This document shows positions 17,843-25,548 of a DNA stretch of 64,000 bases, piece after piece. The DNA is taken from NCBI RefSeq assembly GCF_001263205.1, contig NZ_CP012333.1, positions 5,871,001-5,935,000 of the forward strand, in the 5' to 3' direction. The notes below the pieces were generated by a model. It saw only the letters and a program-made list of their open reading frames with translations, was not told the DNA's origin and made no database searches. Within the stretch, counting starts at the first letter, position 1. Every line of letters begins with the position of its first letter. Source of the DNA: Labilithrix luteola (GTDB lineage: Bacteria; Myxococcota_A; Polyangia; Polyangiales; Polyangiaceae). Position numbers and translations under genes: made by a program.

Positions 17843-18838
17843 CTAGCGACAGCAGATGGTCTTCGGGTCGGTCACGCTGAGGGTGCTCTCGGGCACGGAG
17901 GTCGAGCTGCACGTTGGGCCGGTCGTGGTGACGTCGTAGCGCAGGCGCGAAATGGCCTTGTTTGGGTTGCTCGTCGCGGGCGCGCACGTGCCGTTTGCCG
18001 GTCGACTAGCGATCTCCGTGTTGCACATCGCGTCGTTGTAGTAGCGCAGCGTCACGTCGGAGCACGTTGCGCTGTTCTCGCACGTCGCGCATCCCGAGCA
18101 GGTGAGTGAGGTACCGCTCCCCGCGAGCGTCTTCTTCGTGAAGGACGAATTGGCCGGGCACGCCACGTCACCATCGTGAATGATGCACGCGTCGAAGCCG
18201 GTCGGTGCGTCTCCCTCGCAGAGCGTCTCCTCACAGGCGGCGGAGGGCTTGCAGGCTCGCACCGCCTTCTCGACGACCTTCGACTCGTCCTGCTGCGCGA
18301 TCGAGGTGCACTTCCCGCGATAGAGCGGGAGGGGAGCGTAGTTGCCGAAAGGCGAGATGGTGGCGGAAGAGAGCGCGGTGCAACCCGTTCCGTCGATGTC
18401 CGTGCCTGACGTTACCGTGTCGCAAGCGTTCTGGTTGGAGCCGACCTTTCCCGAGAGCTTGCCCTTCGCGCACGATGGCGGGTCACTGGGATCGATCTGA
18501 CATCCGCACGTGCATGCGCCGTCGCCGGCCGTTGCGCCGTAGTGTTCGAGCGTCGTGATCTCGTAGTTCATGGGACACGTCGCCTGGTCCGTGGTTGCGA
18601 CGGCAAGCGTCGTCCAGCCCGACTCGAGCGACTGCGTGCAGGTCTTTGCCGTGTTCGCGCACGGCTGTGGCTCTTGCGGCGCCGCGTCTTGCGAGCTCGT
18701 GCCGCTATCGCGAGGTGGGGGAGACGATGGTCCTCCATCGGGCGTCGCGCCGTTCTCGAACGTTGCGCTGCCAACGGCGTCGAGACCACACGCTGCAACG
18801 AGAGCCGCAATCGCGAAGAGGGGGCAAGAACGGATCAC
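17843..18838 (-). CDS. Cys-rich lipoprotein, function unknown
   Basis: A 331-residue lipoprotein starting at GTG 18838. The signal peptide ends in the lipobox LVAAC, followed by a Pro/Ser/Asp/Gly-rich linker (about residues 25-60), typical of surface lipoproteins in this group. The mature domain has about 24 cysteines, several in pairs (GACTCGCQ, TCSGCATCENSATCSD, ICCR at the very end), which suggests a disulfide-stabilised extracellular protein. No enzymatic motif or repeat family is recognisable. The region between this start and the upstream dioxygenase holds a strong hairpin (18875-18909), so its expression may be independent of that gene. Confidence 0.75.
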   Translation of the reverse strand: MIRSCPLFAIAALVAACGLDAVGSATFENGATPDGGPSSPPPRDSGTSSQDAAPQEPQPCANTAKTCTQSLESGWTTLAVATTDQATCPMNYEITTLEHYGATAGDGACTCGCQIDPSDPPSCAKGKLSGKVGSNQNACDTVTSGTDIDGTGCTALSSATISPFGNYAPLPLYRGKCTSIAQQDESKVVEKAVRACKPSAACEETLCEGDAPTGFDACIIHDGDVACPANSSFTKKTLAGSGTSLTCSGCATCENSATCSDVTLRYYNDAMCNTEIASRPANGTCAPATSNPNKAISRLRYDVTTTGPTCSSTSVPESTLSVTDPKTICCR

Positions 18839-20010
18839 GCCCCTAAATGTATCGCACAGTCGCGTTCGACGCGTAGGCCCACCCGTCCGTGTGCAGGACG
18901 CGTGGGCCTGGGGTCGTGAATTGTGCGTGGGGAACGCGGAAATCCGTTCGCGGCCCGGTTGGCCCCGGGTTGGCGCCGGGTTGGCGCGAAGTTGTCGCTT
19001 CGCCGTCGATCAGCCGCCCGGCGGGCGGCCTCCGTCGGGGGAGCGCCACCGCCGCCGGGAGGCTGACCGCCGCCACCGCCACCGCCACCGGCGATCGAGC
19101 AAAGGGACGAGGAGGTGGACGAGCGAACCACGAGCGCCTTCCACGCCAGCATTGCACCATCGGTCATGCGCGCCGTCTGGAACGTGTACTTCGACATGTC
19201 CGACTCGCCGCCGACGACGTTGTCGGTGGTGTTCTTCGTGTCACGGGCGCCGCGCGTGCTGTAGAGCGGCTGCGTGGCGACGATCTCGTCATCGAGGGCG
19301 TCGTCGAAGACGATCTGCGAGGTGACGAACTCGTTGCCGTTGATGCGAACGGTGAAGTGAATGTGAATCGTGCGGCTCGAGTACCAGCCGGGGAAGCAGG
19401 TATCGAACTCGACACGGCCGTTCGCGTCCGCCGTTTGGAGTCCGCGATACCACCGCGCGGCGCGGGCGCGCGCGTCACCGGACGTACAGAAATCCGAGGC
19501 ATCGCTGCCCGAGTAGAGCCCGTCCGGGCCGCAGTGCCAGATGTCGACCGTTGCGCCGGGAATCGGCTTGCACGATGCGTCGACGACGAGGAACACCAGG
19601 CGGACGGGAAGACCAGGTTCGCCCTCGGTGATGTCCTTGCGTTCGACGGTCTCCGCATAGCAAGGACCGAGCGTGGCCTGACAATAGAGCTCGCATGTGG
19701 AGCCGAGTCCACTCGCGAACGGGTCGGGGTAGCTCGCCGCGTCGGTCATGGACGCCGTTCCGCCCGTTGCCCAGGGAACGTCGGCCGAGGCCACCGCGTC
19801 CGTTGCGGTGGAACCATCCGTCGCGCCCGTTCCTGTTCCGGTCCCTGTTCCCGTGCCACCGTCGGTGCCGTCGCCTGTCGCCGATCCCGTTTCGCTCGCG
19901 CATGCGAGCAGGTGTCGCAACGGGACGGTGGCTGCCAGCAAGCCGGCCACTCGGAGGATCTTTCGCCGAGAGAGCTCCTTCGAGCCGTTGCCGCTGTCCT
20001 TGCTATCCAT
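18835..20010 (-). CDS. Tat-exported intradiol ring-cleavage dioxygenase-like protein, C-terminus probably frameshifted
   Basis: A 391-residue protein as read; ATG 20010 has a perfect AGGAGG four bases upstream. The N-terminus contains the twin-arginine motif SRRKILRVAG and a hydrophobic segment ending near HLLACAS, then a (GT)n Gly/Thr-rich linker. The catalytic domain (about residues 105-300) shows features of intradiol dioxygenases: LGPCYAE, a Tyr in DGLYSGSDA, and the iron-ligand segment FPGWYSSRTIHIHF with one Tyr and two His, so non-haem Fe(III) catechol-type chemistry is plausible. After the poly-Gly tail (GGGGQPPGGGGAPP) the reading becomes Arg-rich and unlike a protein. One extra base in the G5 run at 19037-19041 would end the protein at 19010 with PPDGGRPPGG. 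The tail also overlaps a tandem repeat and a hairpin, so I believe the true end is about 19010. Confidence 0.82.
   Translation of the reverse strand: MDSKDSGNGSKELSRRKILRVAGLLAATVPLRHLLACASETGSATGDGTDGGTGTGTGTGTGATDGSTATDAVASADVPWATGGTASMTDAASYPDPFASGLGSTCELYCQATLGPCYAETVERKDITEGEPGLPVRLVFLVVDASCKPIPGATVDIWHCGPDGLYSGSDASDFCTSGDARARAARWYRGLQTADANGRVEFDTCFPGWYSSRTIHIHFTVRINGNEFVTSQIVFDDALDDEIVATQPLYSTRGARDTKNTTDNVVGGESDMSKYTFQTARMTDGAMLAWKALVVRSSTSSSLCSIAGGGGGGGGQPPGGGGAPPTEAARRAADRRRSDNFAPTRRQPGANRAANGFPRSPRTIHDPRPTRPAHGRVGLRVERDCAIHLGA
18875..18909 (-). terminator. Strong hairpin, likely terminator of the dioxygenase gene
   Basis: AGGCCCAC-C-CGTCC (18875-18888) pairs with GGACG-C-GTGGGCCT (18896-18909) around the loop GTGTGCA: 13 pairs with a single C-C mismatch. 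There is no T run, as for other hairpins here. It lies inside the doubtful tail of the dioxygenase reading frame and upstream of the next minus-strand gene. Confidence 0.6.
18957..18988. repeat. Tandem 11-base repeat, three copies
   Basis: Three adjacent copies of GGTTGGCSCCG at 18957-18967, 18968-18978 and 18979-18988 (the last slightly divergent), just downstream of the probable true end of the dioxygenase gene. Similar short triplications follow other genes in this window. Confidence 0.7.
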
Positions 20011-20206
20011 CGAGCCTCCTGAATGTGCGACCACATGCGTGGGACCCGGTGTGGGTCGTGCAACACGTGGACCTTCGAAGGCTGTGTAGAGAGCGAAGTC
20101 TGAAGATCGTCTTAAGCGGCTCGATTTTCTCGTCCGGCAAGCGCCAGCATTCGGTGGGCTCCTCCGGAACCTACGGCAGCCCGCGCTCGAGGATGAAAAC
20201 CCTGGT

Positions 20207-21169
20207 TCAACGCATACCGAGCGCCTCGAACGCCGCCTGCGTGCGCTTCTGACGAACCATCTCGGCGACGTCGAGGAGCGGCCGATCGCGCTGCCAGCGA
20301 TCCCGCTCCTCGTCGTGCGTTTTCGCCCAGAACGGCTCGACCCGTTCGACGAGGTGTCTGGCCTGCGAGAACGTTCCTGCGAGCAGCACGTGCGTGAGCG
20401 GGTTCGATGGATCGCGCGCGCCGAGATCGACGAGCGAGAGCGCCAGGCTCGCGAGCTCGGTGGCGACCGCGCGATCCCATCCGTGCGCGCGGCTGACGCC
20501 GAGGAGGTAGCCCACCGCCGCCGCCAGCACGTGGACGTCTTCGATAGTACGGAACGGCTTGAGCCAGTGCGCGTAGCCGTCGCCCGGCAGAACGGCATCG
20601 GGCTCGACCACGACGTTCTCGAAGGTCACGCGCGCATGCGGAATCTCGGGCGCGAAGGGCGTCTCCTTGCGCGGCTCGATGCGGAGGCCGCGGGCCGACG
20701 TACTCACGCGCACGAGGCGTAAACGATTCGTGCCGTCTGCCGCGGGACCACGGCTCGCCACGACGAGCATTGCGTCCGCCACGGGGGCGAGCGTCACGAA
20801 GGTTTTCTCCCCGCGAAGCACCAGCGCGCCGCCCTCCTTGTCGAGGCGTGTGGTGATGGCCCGCGGATGAGCGCCGCCTGCCTCGGTGGCTCCGAGCGCG
20901 AGCCTCCGGCGGCCACCAGGATGGGCCACGAGCGGAGCGGTGCCCTCCGGCTGCTGAGCACTCGCATGTTCGAACAACCGTCCGAGCGCCGCCTCGTAGC
21001 CTGCGACGAACGCGTAGCCCAGGCGATCGGCGTGGAAGCCTCCCCACAATGCTCGCTCCACGTGGCCGTTGAACGGGCAGCCCTCGAGCGTGTCGAGCCA
21101 GCGGGGAAGTCCGCTCGAGCCCTCCCTCGAGATGGGGGCCGTGAGCATGTAGACGAGAATGTTCGGCAC
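20207..21169 (-). CDS. Short acyl-CoA dehydrogenase-like protein
   Basis: A 320-residue member of the acyl-CoA dehydrogenase fold, shorter than the usual 380. The start is GTG 21169 (MPNILVYMLTAP) or ATG 21148; a longer open frame upstream has no coding character. The middle beta domain is recognisable (LALGATEAGGAHPRAITTRL, LRGEKTFVTLAPVADAMLVV, RVTFENVVVEPDAVLPG), followed by a helical C-terminal part. The usual catalytic Glu loop of the YEGTxxIQ type is absent, and the N-terminal helical domain is short. It may therefore be a non-dehydrogenase member such as an AidB- or monooxygenase-like relative, or a structural homologue. It is divergently transcribed from the double HCCA-isomerase gene with only a few dozen bases between them. 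Confidence 0.7.
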   Translation of the reverse strand: MPNILVYMLTAPISREGSSGLPRWLDTLEGCPFNGHVERALWGGFHADRLGYAFVAGYEAALGRLFEHASAQQPEGTAPLVAHPGGRRRLALGATEAGGAHPRAITTRLDKEGGALVLRGEKTFVTLAPVADAMLVVASRGPAADGTNRLRLVRVSTSARGLRIEPRKETPFAPEIPHARVTFENVVVEPDAVLPGDGYAHWLKPFRTIEDVHVLAAAVGYLLGVSRAHGWDRAVATELASLALSLVDLGARDPSNPLTHVLLAGTFSQARHLVERVEPFWAKTHDEERDRWQRDRPLLDVAEMVRQKRTQAAFEALGMR

Positions 21170-21216
21170 ACGGCGAGCGTACCGCGAGGCTCGCCGTGTG
21201 GTGCTATGACGATGGC

Positions 21217-22476
21217 ATGGAGCCCATCGAGCCGAGTCGTCGTCTGCCCGCCCGTTCGCTCGACTTCTGGTTCGATTACACCTGTCCCTTCGCGTATCTC
21301 GCGTCGACGCGCGTGCGCGAGCTCGGCGCCGAAATGGGGGTGACGCCGAGCTATCGCCCGATGCTCCTCGGCGGCGTGTTCCGGGCGAGCGGCACGCCGC
21401 AGAACCTGGCCGGCACGCTCTCGCCGTCGAAGGCGTCGCACAACTTCGCGGACATGAAGCGGTGGGCTGCACGCTTCGGTGTGCCGCTCACGATGCCGCA
21501 GGCGCATCCGATGAGGTCGGTCGAGGCGCTCCGTGCGACCCTCGCCACGGGGGTCGATCCGGCGGTCGTGGACGGTTTCTACGAAGCGTATTGGGTCCAC
21601 AACCGCGACATCGCGAATGCCGAAGTGATTGGCGAGGTCGTCGAGCGAGCCGGTCACGATCGGGTCGCCGTCCTCGCGAAGATGGCGTCTACCGAGATCA
21701 AAGACGATCTCCGGCGTCGTACGGAAGAGGCGGTTTCACTCGGAATTTTCGGGGCGCCGACGTTCATCGTCGACGGCGAGCATCTCTACTGGGGCCAAGA
21801 CCGCATGACCTTCGTGCGCGGCGCGCGCCCCGAGCACGAGACCGAGGGCGTACCCACTCCTCGCGTCGCGCCGGAGCCCGTGCACGAACGAATCATCGAA
21901 GTCTATTGGGATTTCTCCTCGCCGTTCGCGTACCTCGGCCAGAGTCAGATCGAGCGGCTTGCGGCGCAGGCCTCGGCGCGCGTCGTGTGGCGCCCCGTGC
22001 TTCTCGGAGGCCTCTTCCGCGCCGTCGGCTCACCGACGGTACCGATCGCGACCTTCTCGGAGTCCAAGCGTCGCCACGTGATGCTCGATCTCGGTCGCTG
22101 GGCCGCGTACTGGGGTGTTCCTTTCCGGTTCCCGGCGAAGTTCCCGATCCGCTCCGTGCGCGCGCTCCGCGTCTGGCTCGCCCTTCCTGAAGAGCACCGC
22201 GATGCGTTCCGCACCGCGGTCTTCCGATCCTACTGGGAAGAGGGGCGCGACATCGAGGTCGACGCGGTCCTTGCAGAATGCATCGGTGACGAATCCGTCG
22301 CGAAGGCCGCCTTCGCTGCTGCCGACTCCGACGCCGTGAAGGAGGGCCTGCGTGCGGAGACCGAGGCCGCCGCGGCACGAGGTGTCTTCGGCGTGCCCAC
22401 GTTCGTCGTCGGCGACGAGCTCTATTGGGGACAGGATCGTCTCGAGCTTGCGCTCGAAGCGCTCACTGGAGCGTGA
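21217..22476 (+). CDS. Fused double DsbA-like / 2-hydroxychromene-2-carboxylate isomerase-type protein
   Basis: A 419-residue protein made of two homologous thioredoxin-fold domains of the HCCA isomerase/kappa GST family. Copy 1 (about residues 10-205) opens with LDFWFDYTCPFAYLAS; copy 2 (about 220-415) opens with EVYWDFSSPFAYLGQS. Both continue with RPMLLGG or RPVLLGG plus VFRA/LFRA, a W-A-A motif, P-x-R-S-V-x-A-L-R, and end with FGAPTFIVDGEHLYWGQDR and FGVPTFVVGDELYWGQDR. Family members isomerise hydroxychromene carboxylates in naphthalene breakdown using glutathione, or act as GSTs. The conserved S/T-x-PFAYL turn carries the glutathione-activating residue. The start is ATG 21217; GTG 21196 is possible. 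Single-domain proteins normally dimerise, so the fusion may form a pseudo-dimer with diverged sites. Confidence 0.88.
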   Translation: MEPIEPSRRLPARSLDFWFDYTCPFAYLASTRVRELGAEMGVTPSYRPMLLGGVFRASGTPQNLAGTLSPSKASHNFADMKRWAARFGVPLTMPQAHPMRSVEALRATLATGVDPAVVDGFYEAYWVHNRDIANAEVIGEVVERAGHDRVAVLAKMASTEIKDDLRRRTEEAVSLGIFGAPTFIVDGEHLYWGQDRMTFVRGARPEHETEGVPTPRVAPEPVHERIIEVYWDFSSPFAYLGQSQIERLAAQASARVVWRPVLLGGLFRAVGSPTVPIATFSESKRRHVMLDLGRWAAYWGVPFRFPAKFPIRSVRALRVWLALPEEHRDAFRTAVFRSYWEEGRDIEVDAVLAECIGDESVAKAAFAAADSDAVKEGLRAETEAAAARGVFGVPTFVVGDELYWGQDRLELALEALTGA

Positions 22477-22879
22477 TCTCTTTCGTCACCGGCGCGCTCT
22501 CGGCGCCGCGTGAATCGATCACGTTCAGCGTGTACTGATAGGTCTGTTTCGGCGCACTGCCGTCGATGGCGATGCCCACCGTTGCGCCATTCGCCGTGGC
22601 CGATGCGTTCGGAATGTCCTGGGTGATGTCGAGCCCGGCGCTCGCGACTCGGAAGCGAACCTTCGTCACCGGAAAGCCATCGGGATCGTGGTAGCGCAGG
22701 CTCACCGTGATCAAGAACTGCCCGTTCTGCTCGGTGACGGTATCCGGCGCGTCGATCGAATCGAGCACGGGCGGATTACCGACCACGCCCGCGCCGACGA
22801 CCTCGTCGCTCGAACAGGCCGAAGCCGAAAGGCACAGCAGCGCAGCGGCGACGAGGTAACCGGCAAGACGAACGTTCAT
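22463..22879 (-). CDS. Small lipoprotein with Ig-like beta domain
   Basis: A 138-residue lipoprotein. The ATG at 22879 is preferred over the TTG one codon earlier. The signal peptide ends in the lipobox LSASAC. The mature part (about 40-138) has the alternating pattern of a bacterial Ig-like or fibronectin-like domain: GNPPVLDSIDAPDTVTEQNG, VSLRYHDPDGFPVTKVRF, YQYTLNVIDSRGAESAPV. It is probably a minor envelope or surface protein. Its 3' end overlaps the convergent isomerase gene by 14 bases. Confidence 0.72.
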   Translation of the reverse strand: MNVRLAGYLVAAALLCLSASACSSDEVVGAGVVGNPPVLDSIDAPDTVTEQNGQFLITVSLRYHDPDGFPVTKVRFRVASAGLDITQDIPNASATANGATVGIAIDGSAPKQTYQYTLNVIDSRGAESAPVTKEITLQ

Positions 22880-22948
22880 CAAACCTGGCTACGCACCCGT
22901 TTACGGACGGTCAATGCGGCAGTCGGTCCGTAACGGGCGCGCGCTCGT

Positions 22949-24661
22949 TCATTCGGCCAGGCGCGCGCATTCGAGCTCGAAGATGCGTTTCACGATGGCG
23001 ATGGCGCACGCATAGGTGCTGTCGACACCGAAGAAGCTGAGGCTCTTCGAGAGCAGTGACTGGCGCCGCGAGTAGGGCGTATCCGAAGCGTAGTGGACGA
23101 TGCCCACGTCGAACGCCGTGTGCGCCGAGAGGTGGACGACCTCGTCGGAGGGAACGCGGCGCGGGTTCGCGAGCTCGTAGACCGCGCTCAAGAACGGCCC
23201 GGCCTCCATCTCGAGCACGGTGTAGCCGCTTCGGTAGAAGGCATCCATGTACTCCTTGTTCTGGAGGAACGCGGAGCGCACGGTCACGGCCTTCTGGTTG
23301 TCGAAGACGCTTCCATGACGAAGCCACGGGGCCACGTCGCGCGCGGTGAAGGCGTTGCGGAAGAGGAACGTGTTCTTGGAATGCTCGTCGTAGACATTGC
23401 CGCTCAGCATGACGTCGCCGACGCGACCGTTCAGCGTGGCCGCCTTGCCCATGACGTAGACGCCGCGCATCTCGCCCACGCCCTGACCGAGGCGCGAGAG
23501 GAGGTGATAGGCCGCCATACCGAGCGGGTAGTCGATGTTCACGAGCACCGCGTCGCTCTTGCGGAGGCGCTCGATCCCGGGGATTTTCAGGCGCGGATCG
23601 ATGAGCTCGTGGTCGAGCTCGGAGAGGCGTGCGATCTGCGCGTCGACGTCGATGTGACCCGGTTCGGAGAGGTGCACGAGGCCGCGCGACGTTTCGAACG
23701 CGCGCACCTCTTTCATCTTCGAGGTTCCGGGATCCGAATGGATGTACCCGCGGAGCAAATAATAAAGAAGGGGAGCGAGCTCGGCGGGATCGTTCGACGC
23801 GGCCGCGCGCGCGACTTCGTCACCGAGGTTCTCCGGATCGCGAAGGCGTGCCCACGCGACGATCTCGTCGGCGTGGGAGCGCGCGTATCCTCCGATGAGG
23901 TTTGCGATGGCGTGCGTGTTCGACGACACGAAGTAGACGGGAGGCCGCCGCGGCTCCTCTTTCTTCACGTACGCCGGCTCGATGCCGCTCCACCATCGCT
24001 GCGCCGCACGCTGGTACTGCGAATACGAGGGCGCGAGCATGCGGACGCGCAGATCGATCGGCCGCTCGTAGAGGGCTTTGCCGCTCCGAACGAGGTGCGC
24101 GGGACCGAACGCGTCGATGAGCTTCTGCGCGTTGTCGGTGGTGACGCCGAGTGCCGTGGCGAGTGCCACCGGGTTCTTGAGTGCTTCGGTGAGCTGCGCT
24201 TCCGACTCGATGCCGCGCCGCAGGCGGGCGTGCATCTTGTTCCACTCGACCTGGTAGGCGGTGACGATCGGAACGAGGTCGTCGATGTCACTCGCGCTGG
24301 CGATGAAGACGGCGAGCTGGTCGCGACCGTTGTAACGAAGCGGGCGCCGGCGTCCGCGCGTCTTGCTCATCCGCCACTGGCGAACGTCGTAGCCCGAGGC
24401 CTCGAACAGTTCGTGTGACTGGCCGAGGATGAGCAACTGGACGTCGACCATCTCGTCGGGCAAGCGGGCTGCCGCGTAGGCGAAGGCGGAGAGGTCCGGG
24501 ACGTCGTCGAGCGCACCGAGGTGCAGGCTCGAACCGCTGTACGCGTGCGCCTCTTCGAACGCACGCACCCTGACCTCGCCCGTGGAGCGCAGTAGTGAGT
24601 AGTACGTCGAAACGTAGAGGGCGATCTCCTCGGACTCGGGCTCGGGAGGGCTTCGATCCAT
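22949..24661 (-). CDS. Large hypothetical protein, 570 residues
   Basis: A cytoplasmic-looking protein starting at ATG 24661, without signal peptide or membrane segment. I do not recognise the family. The N-terminal third contains FAYAAARLPDEMVDVQLL and WRMSKTRGRRRPLRYNG, the middle third is helical with PPVYFVSSNTHAIANLIGG, and the C-terminal third has DAVLVNIDYPLGMAAYHLL, GVYVMGKAATLNGRVGDVML and GYTVLEMEAGPFLSAVYEL. The last two are reminiscent of the phosphate/GD loop and the E-M-E nucleoside-binding motif of the purine-nucleoside-phosphorylase superfamily, which would suggest a nucleosidase- or phosphorylase-like module. This similarity is weak and by eye. The coding quality is good throughout, with no frameshift. 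Confidence 0.72.
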   Translation of the reverse strand: MDRSPPEPESEEIALYVSTYYSLLRSTGEVRVRAFEEAHAYSGSSLHLGALDDVPDLSAFAYAAARLPDEMVDVQLLILGQSHELFEASGYDVRQWRMSKTRGRRRPLRYNGRDQLAVFIASASDIDDLVPIVTAYQVEWNKMHARLRRGIESEAQLTEALKNPVALATALGVTTDNAQKLIDAFGPAHLVRSGKALYERPIDLRVRMLAPSYSQYQRAAQRWWSGIEPAYVKKEEPRRPPVYFVSSNTHAIANLIGGYARSHADEIVAWARLRDPENLGDEVARAAASNDPAELAPLLYYLLRGYIHSDPGTSKMKEVRAFETSRGLVHLSEPGHIDVDAQIARLSELDHELIDPRLKIPGIERLRKSDAVLVNIDYPLGMAAYHLLSRLGQGVGEMRGVYVMGKAATLNGRVGDVMLSGNVYDEHSKNTFLFRNAFTARDVAPWLRHGSVFDNQKAVTVRSAFLQNKEYMDAFYRSGYTVLEMEAGPFLSAVYELANPRRVPSDEVVHLSAHTAFDVGIVHYASDTPYSRRQSLLSKSLSFFGVDSTYACAIAIVKRIFELECARLAE

Positions 24662-24685
24662 CGTGCGTGGGGAGCATACCCCGGA

Positions 24686-25489
24686 TCAGGAAGGATCGGC
24701 GGCTTCGAAGGCCTCGAGGGCTCGCTGGCGATCGACGGCCTCCTCTTCGTCCCGCTTGCCCAGCTTTTCGAGGCCCGCCCGGAGCTTCTCGTCGACCGTG
24801 GTTTCCGCGATCGCCCGGAGGCGGGCGCGCCTCGCCTCGTCGAGCCAGGGGGCGCAAGCGACGGCCGCCGCAAGCCTCAGCTCGCCGATGACCGTCGGGT
24901 TCTCGACGATGGCCCAGAGCCTCTCCTCGTCGAGCGGTCCTCGGTAGCCCCGGCTTCGGTCGCCGAGCGACTTCAGGCCCTCGGCCCAGTCCTGGGCGCT
25001 CCGGCCTCCGCGGGCCAACAGATCTCGTTCGTGCTCCTCGAGCCGCCCGCCGGGGCCCGCCGCGAGGGCCTGCCACAATCGCGAGAGCACGACGTGAGGC
25101 TTCTCTCCACCGAGAATCGAGCGGTGGATGCGCACGCTATCGCCGTCCGACAGCTCGAGAACGACGTCATGCTCGCCGACCGGCGCGGCGCGGACGATCT
25201 CCTCGTAGCGAACGAGGCGTGGCGGCAGGAGCCAGCCGATTCGGAGCCCTTCCGCGCCGACCTCGATTCGCCGTGGAACCGCGGCAAGGACGACCAGGGC
25301 GACGCAGAACCACCATGCCGCGCCGAAGGGCGTGAGCAGCGAGCGTGCCCGCACGTCCACGTCGAACAGGTCGAAGAACGCGACGCGAACCGCGATGAGC
25401 AGGGTGGCCACCATGAGGGCCGCCCATGCCGGAACGCGCGAGCTCGCCGTGAGGAGAGGGTTGTCGATGCGTGACGGCGTCGCGGACAT
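24686..25489 (-). CDS. Membrane protein with PH-like domain, function unknown
   Basis: A 267-residue protein starting at ATG 25489. Two membrane segments close together (about residues 18-36, VPAWAALMVATLLIAV, and about 52-72, AAWWFCVALVVLAAV) form a hairpin. They are followed by a beta-rich segment of bacterial PH-domain character (RRIEVGAEGLRIGWLLPPRL, then YEEIVRAAPVGEHDVVLELSDG). The C-terminal 120 residues are soluble, charged and probably helical. The short hairpin plus PH-like arrangement is common among uncharacterised bacterial membrane proteins. The gene lies 59 bases after the next upstream minus-strand gene and may be in an operon with it and with the 570-residue gene downstream. 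Confidence 0.75.
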   Translation of the reverse strand: MSATPSRIDNPLLTASSRVPAWAALMVATLLIAVRVAFFDLFDVDVRARSLLTPFGAAWWFCVALVVLAAVPRRIEVGAEGLRIGWLLPPRLVRYEEIVRAAPVGEHDVVLELSDGDSVRIHRSILGGEKPHVVLSRLWQALAAGPGGRLEEHERDLLARGGRSAQDWAEGLKSLGDRSRGYRGPLDEERLWAIVENPTVIGELRLAAAVACAPWLDEARRARLRAIAETTVDEKLRAGLEKLGKRDEEEAVDRQRALEAFEAADPS

Positions 25490-25548
25490 CCGAGCGACGC
25501 CGCGCCACCACGTACGCCGCGTGCGTGGTCGGCGCGGGCTCCTTCGCC

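Noticed and set aside
20011..20598. Upstream extension of the dioxygenase gene
   Set aside because: The Tat signal and an AGGAGG site place the start at 20010; the extra 196 codons are Arg/Ser-rich and overlap the neighbouring gene.
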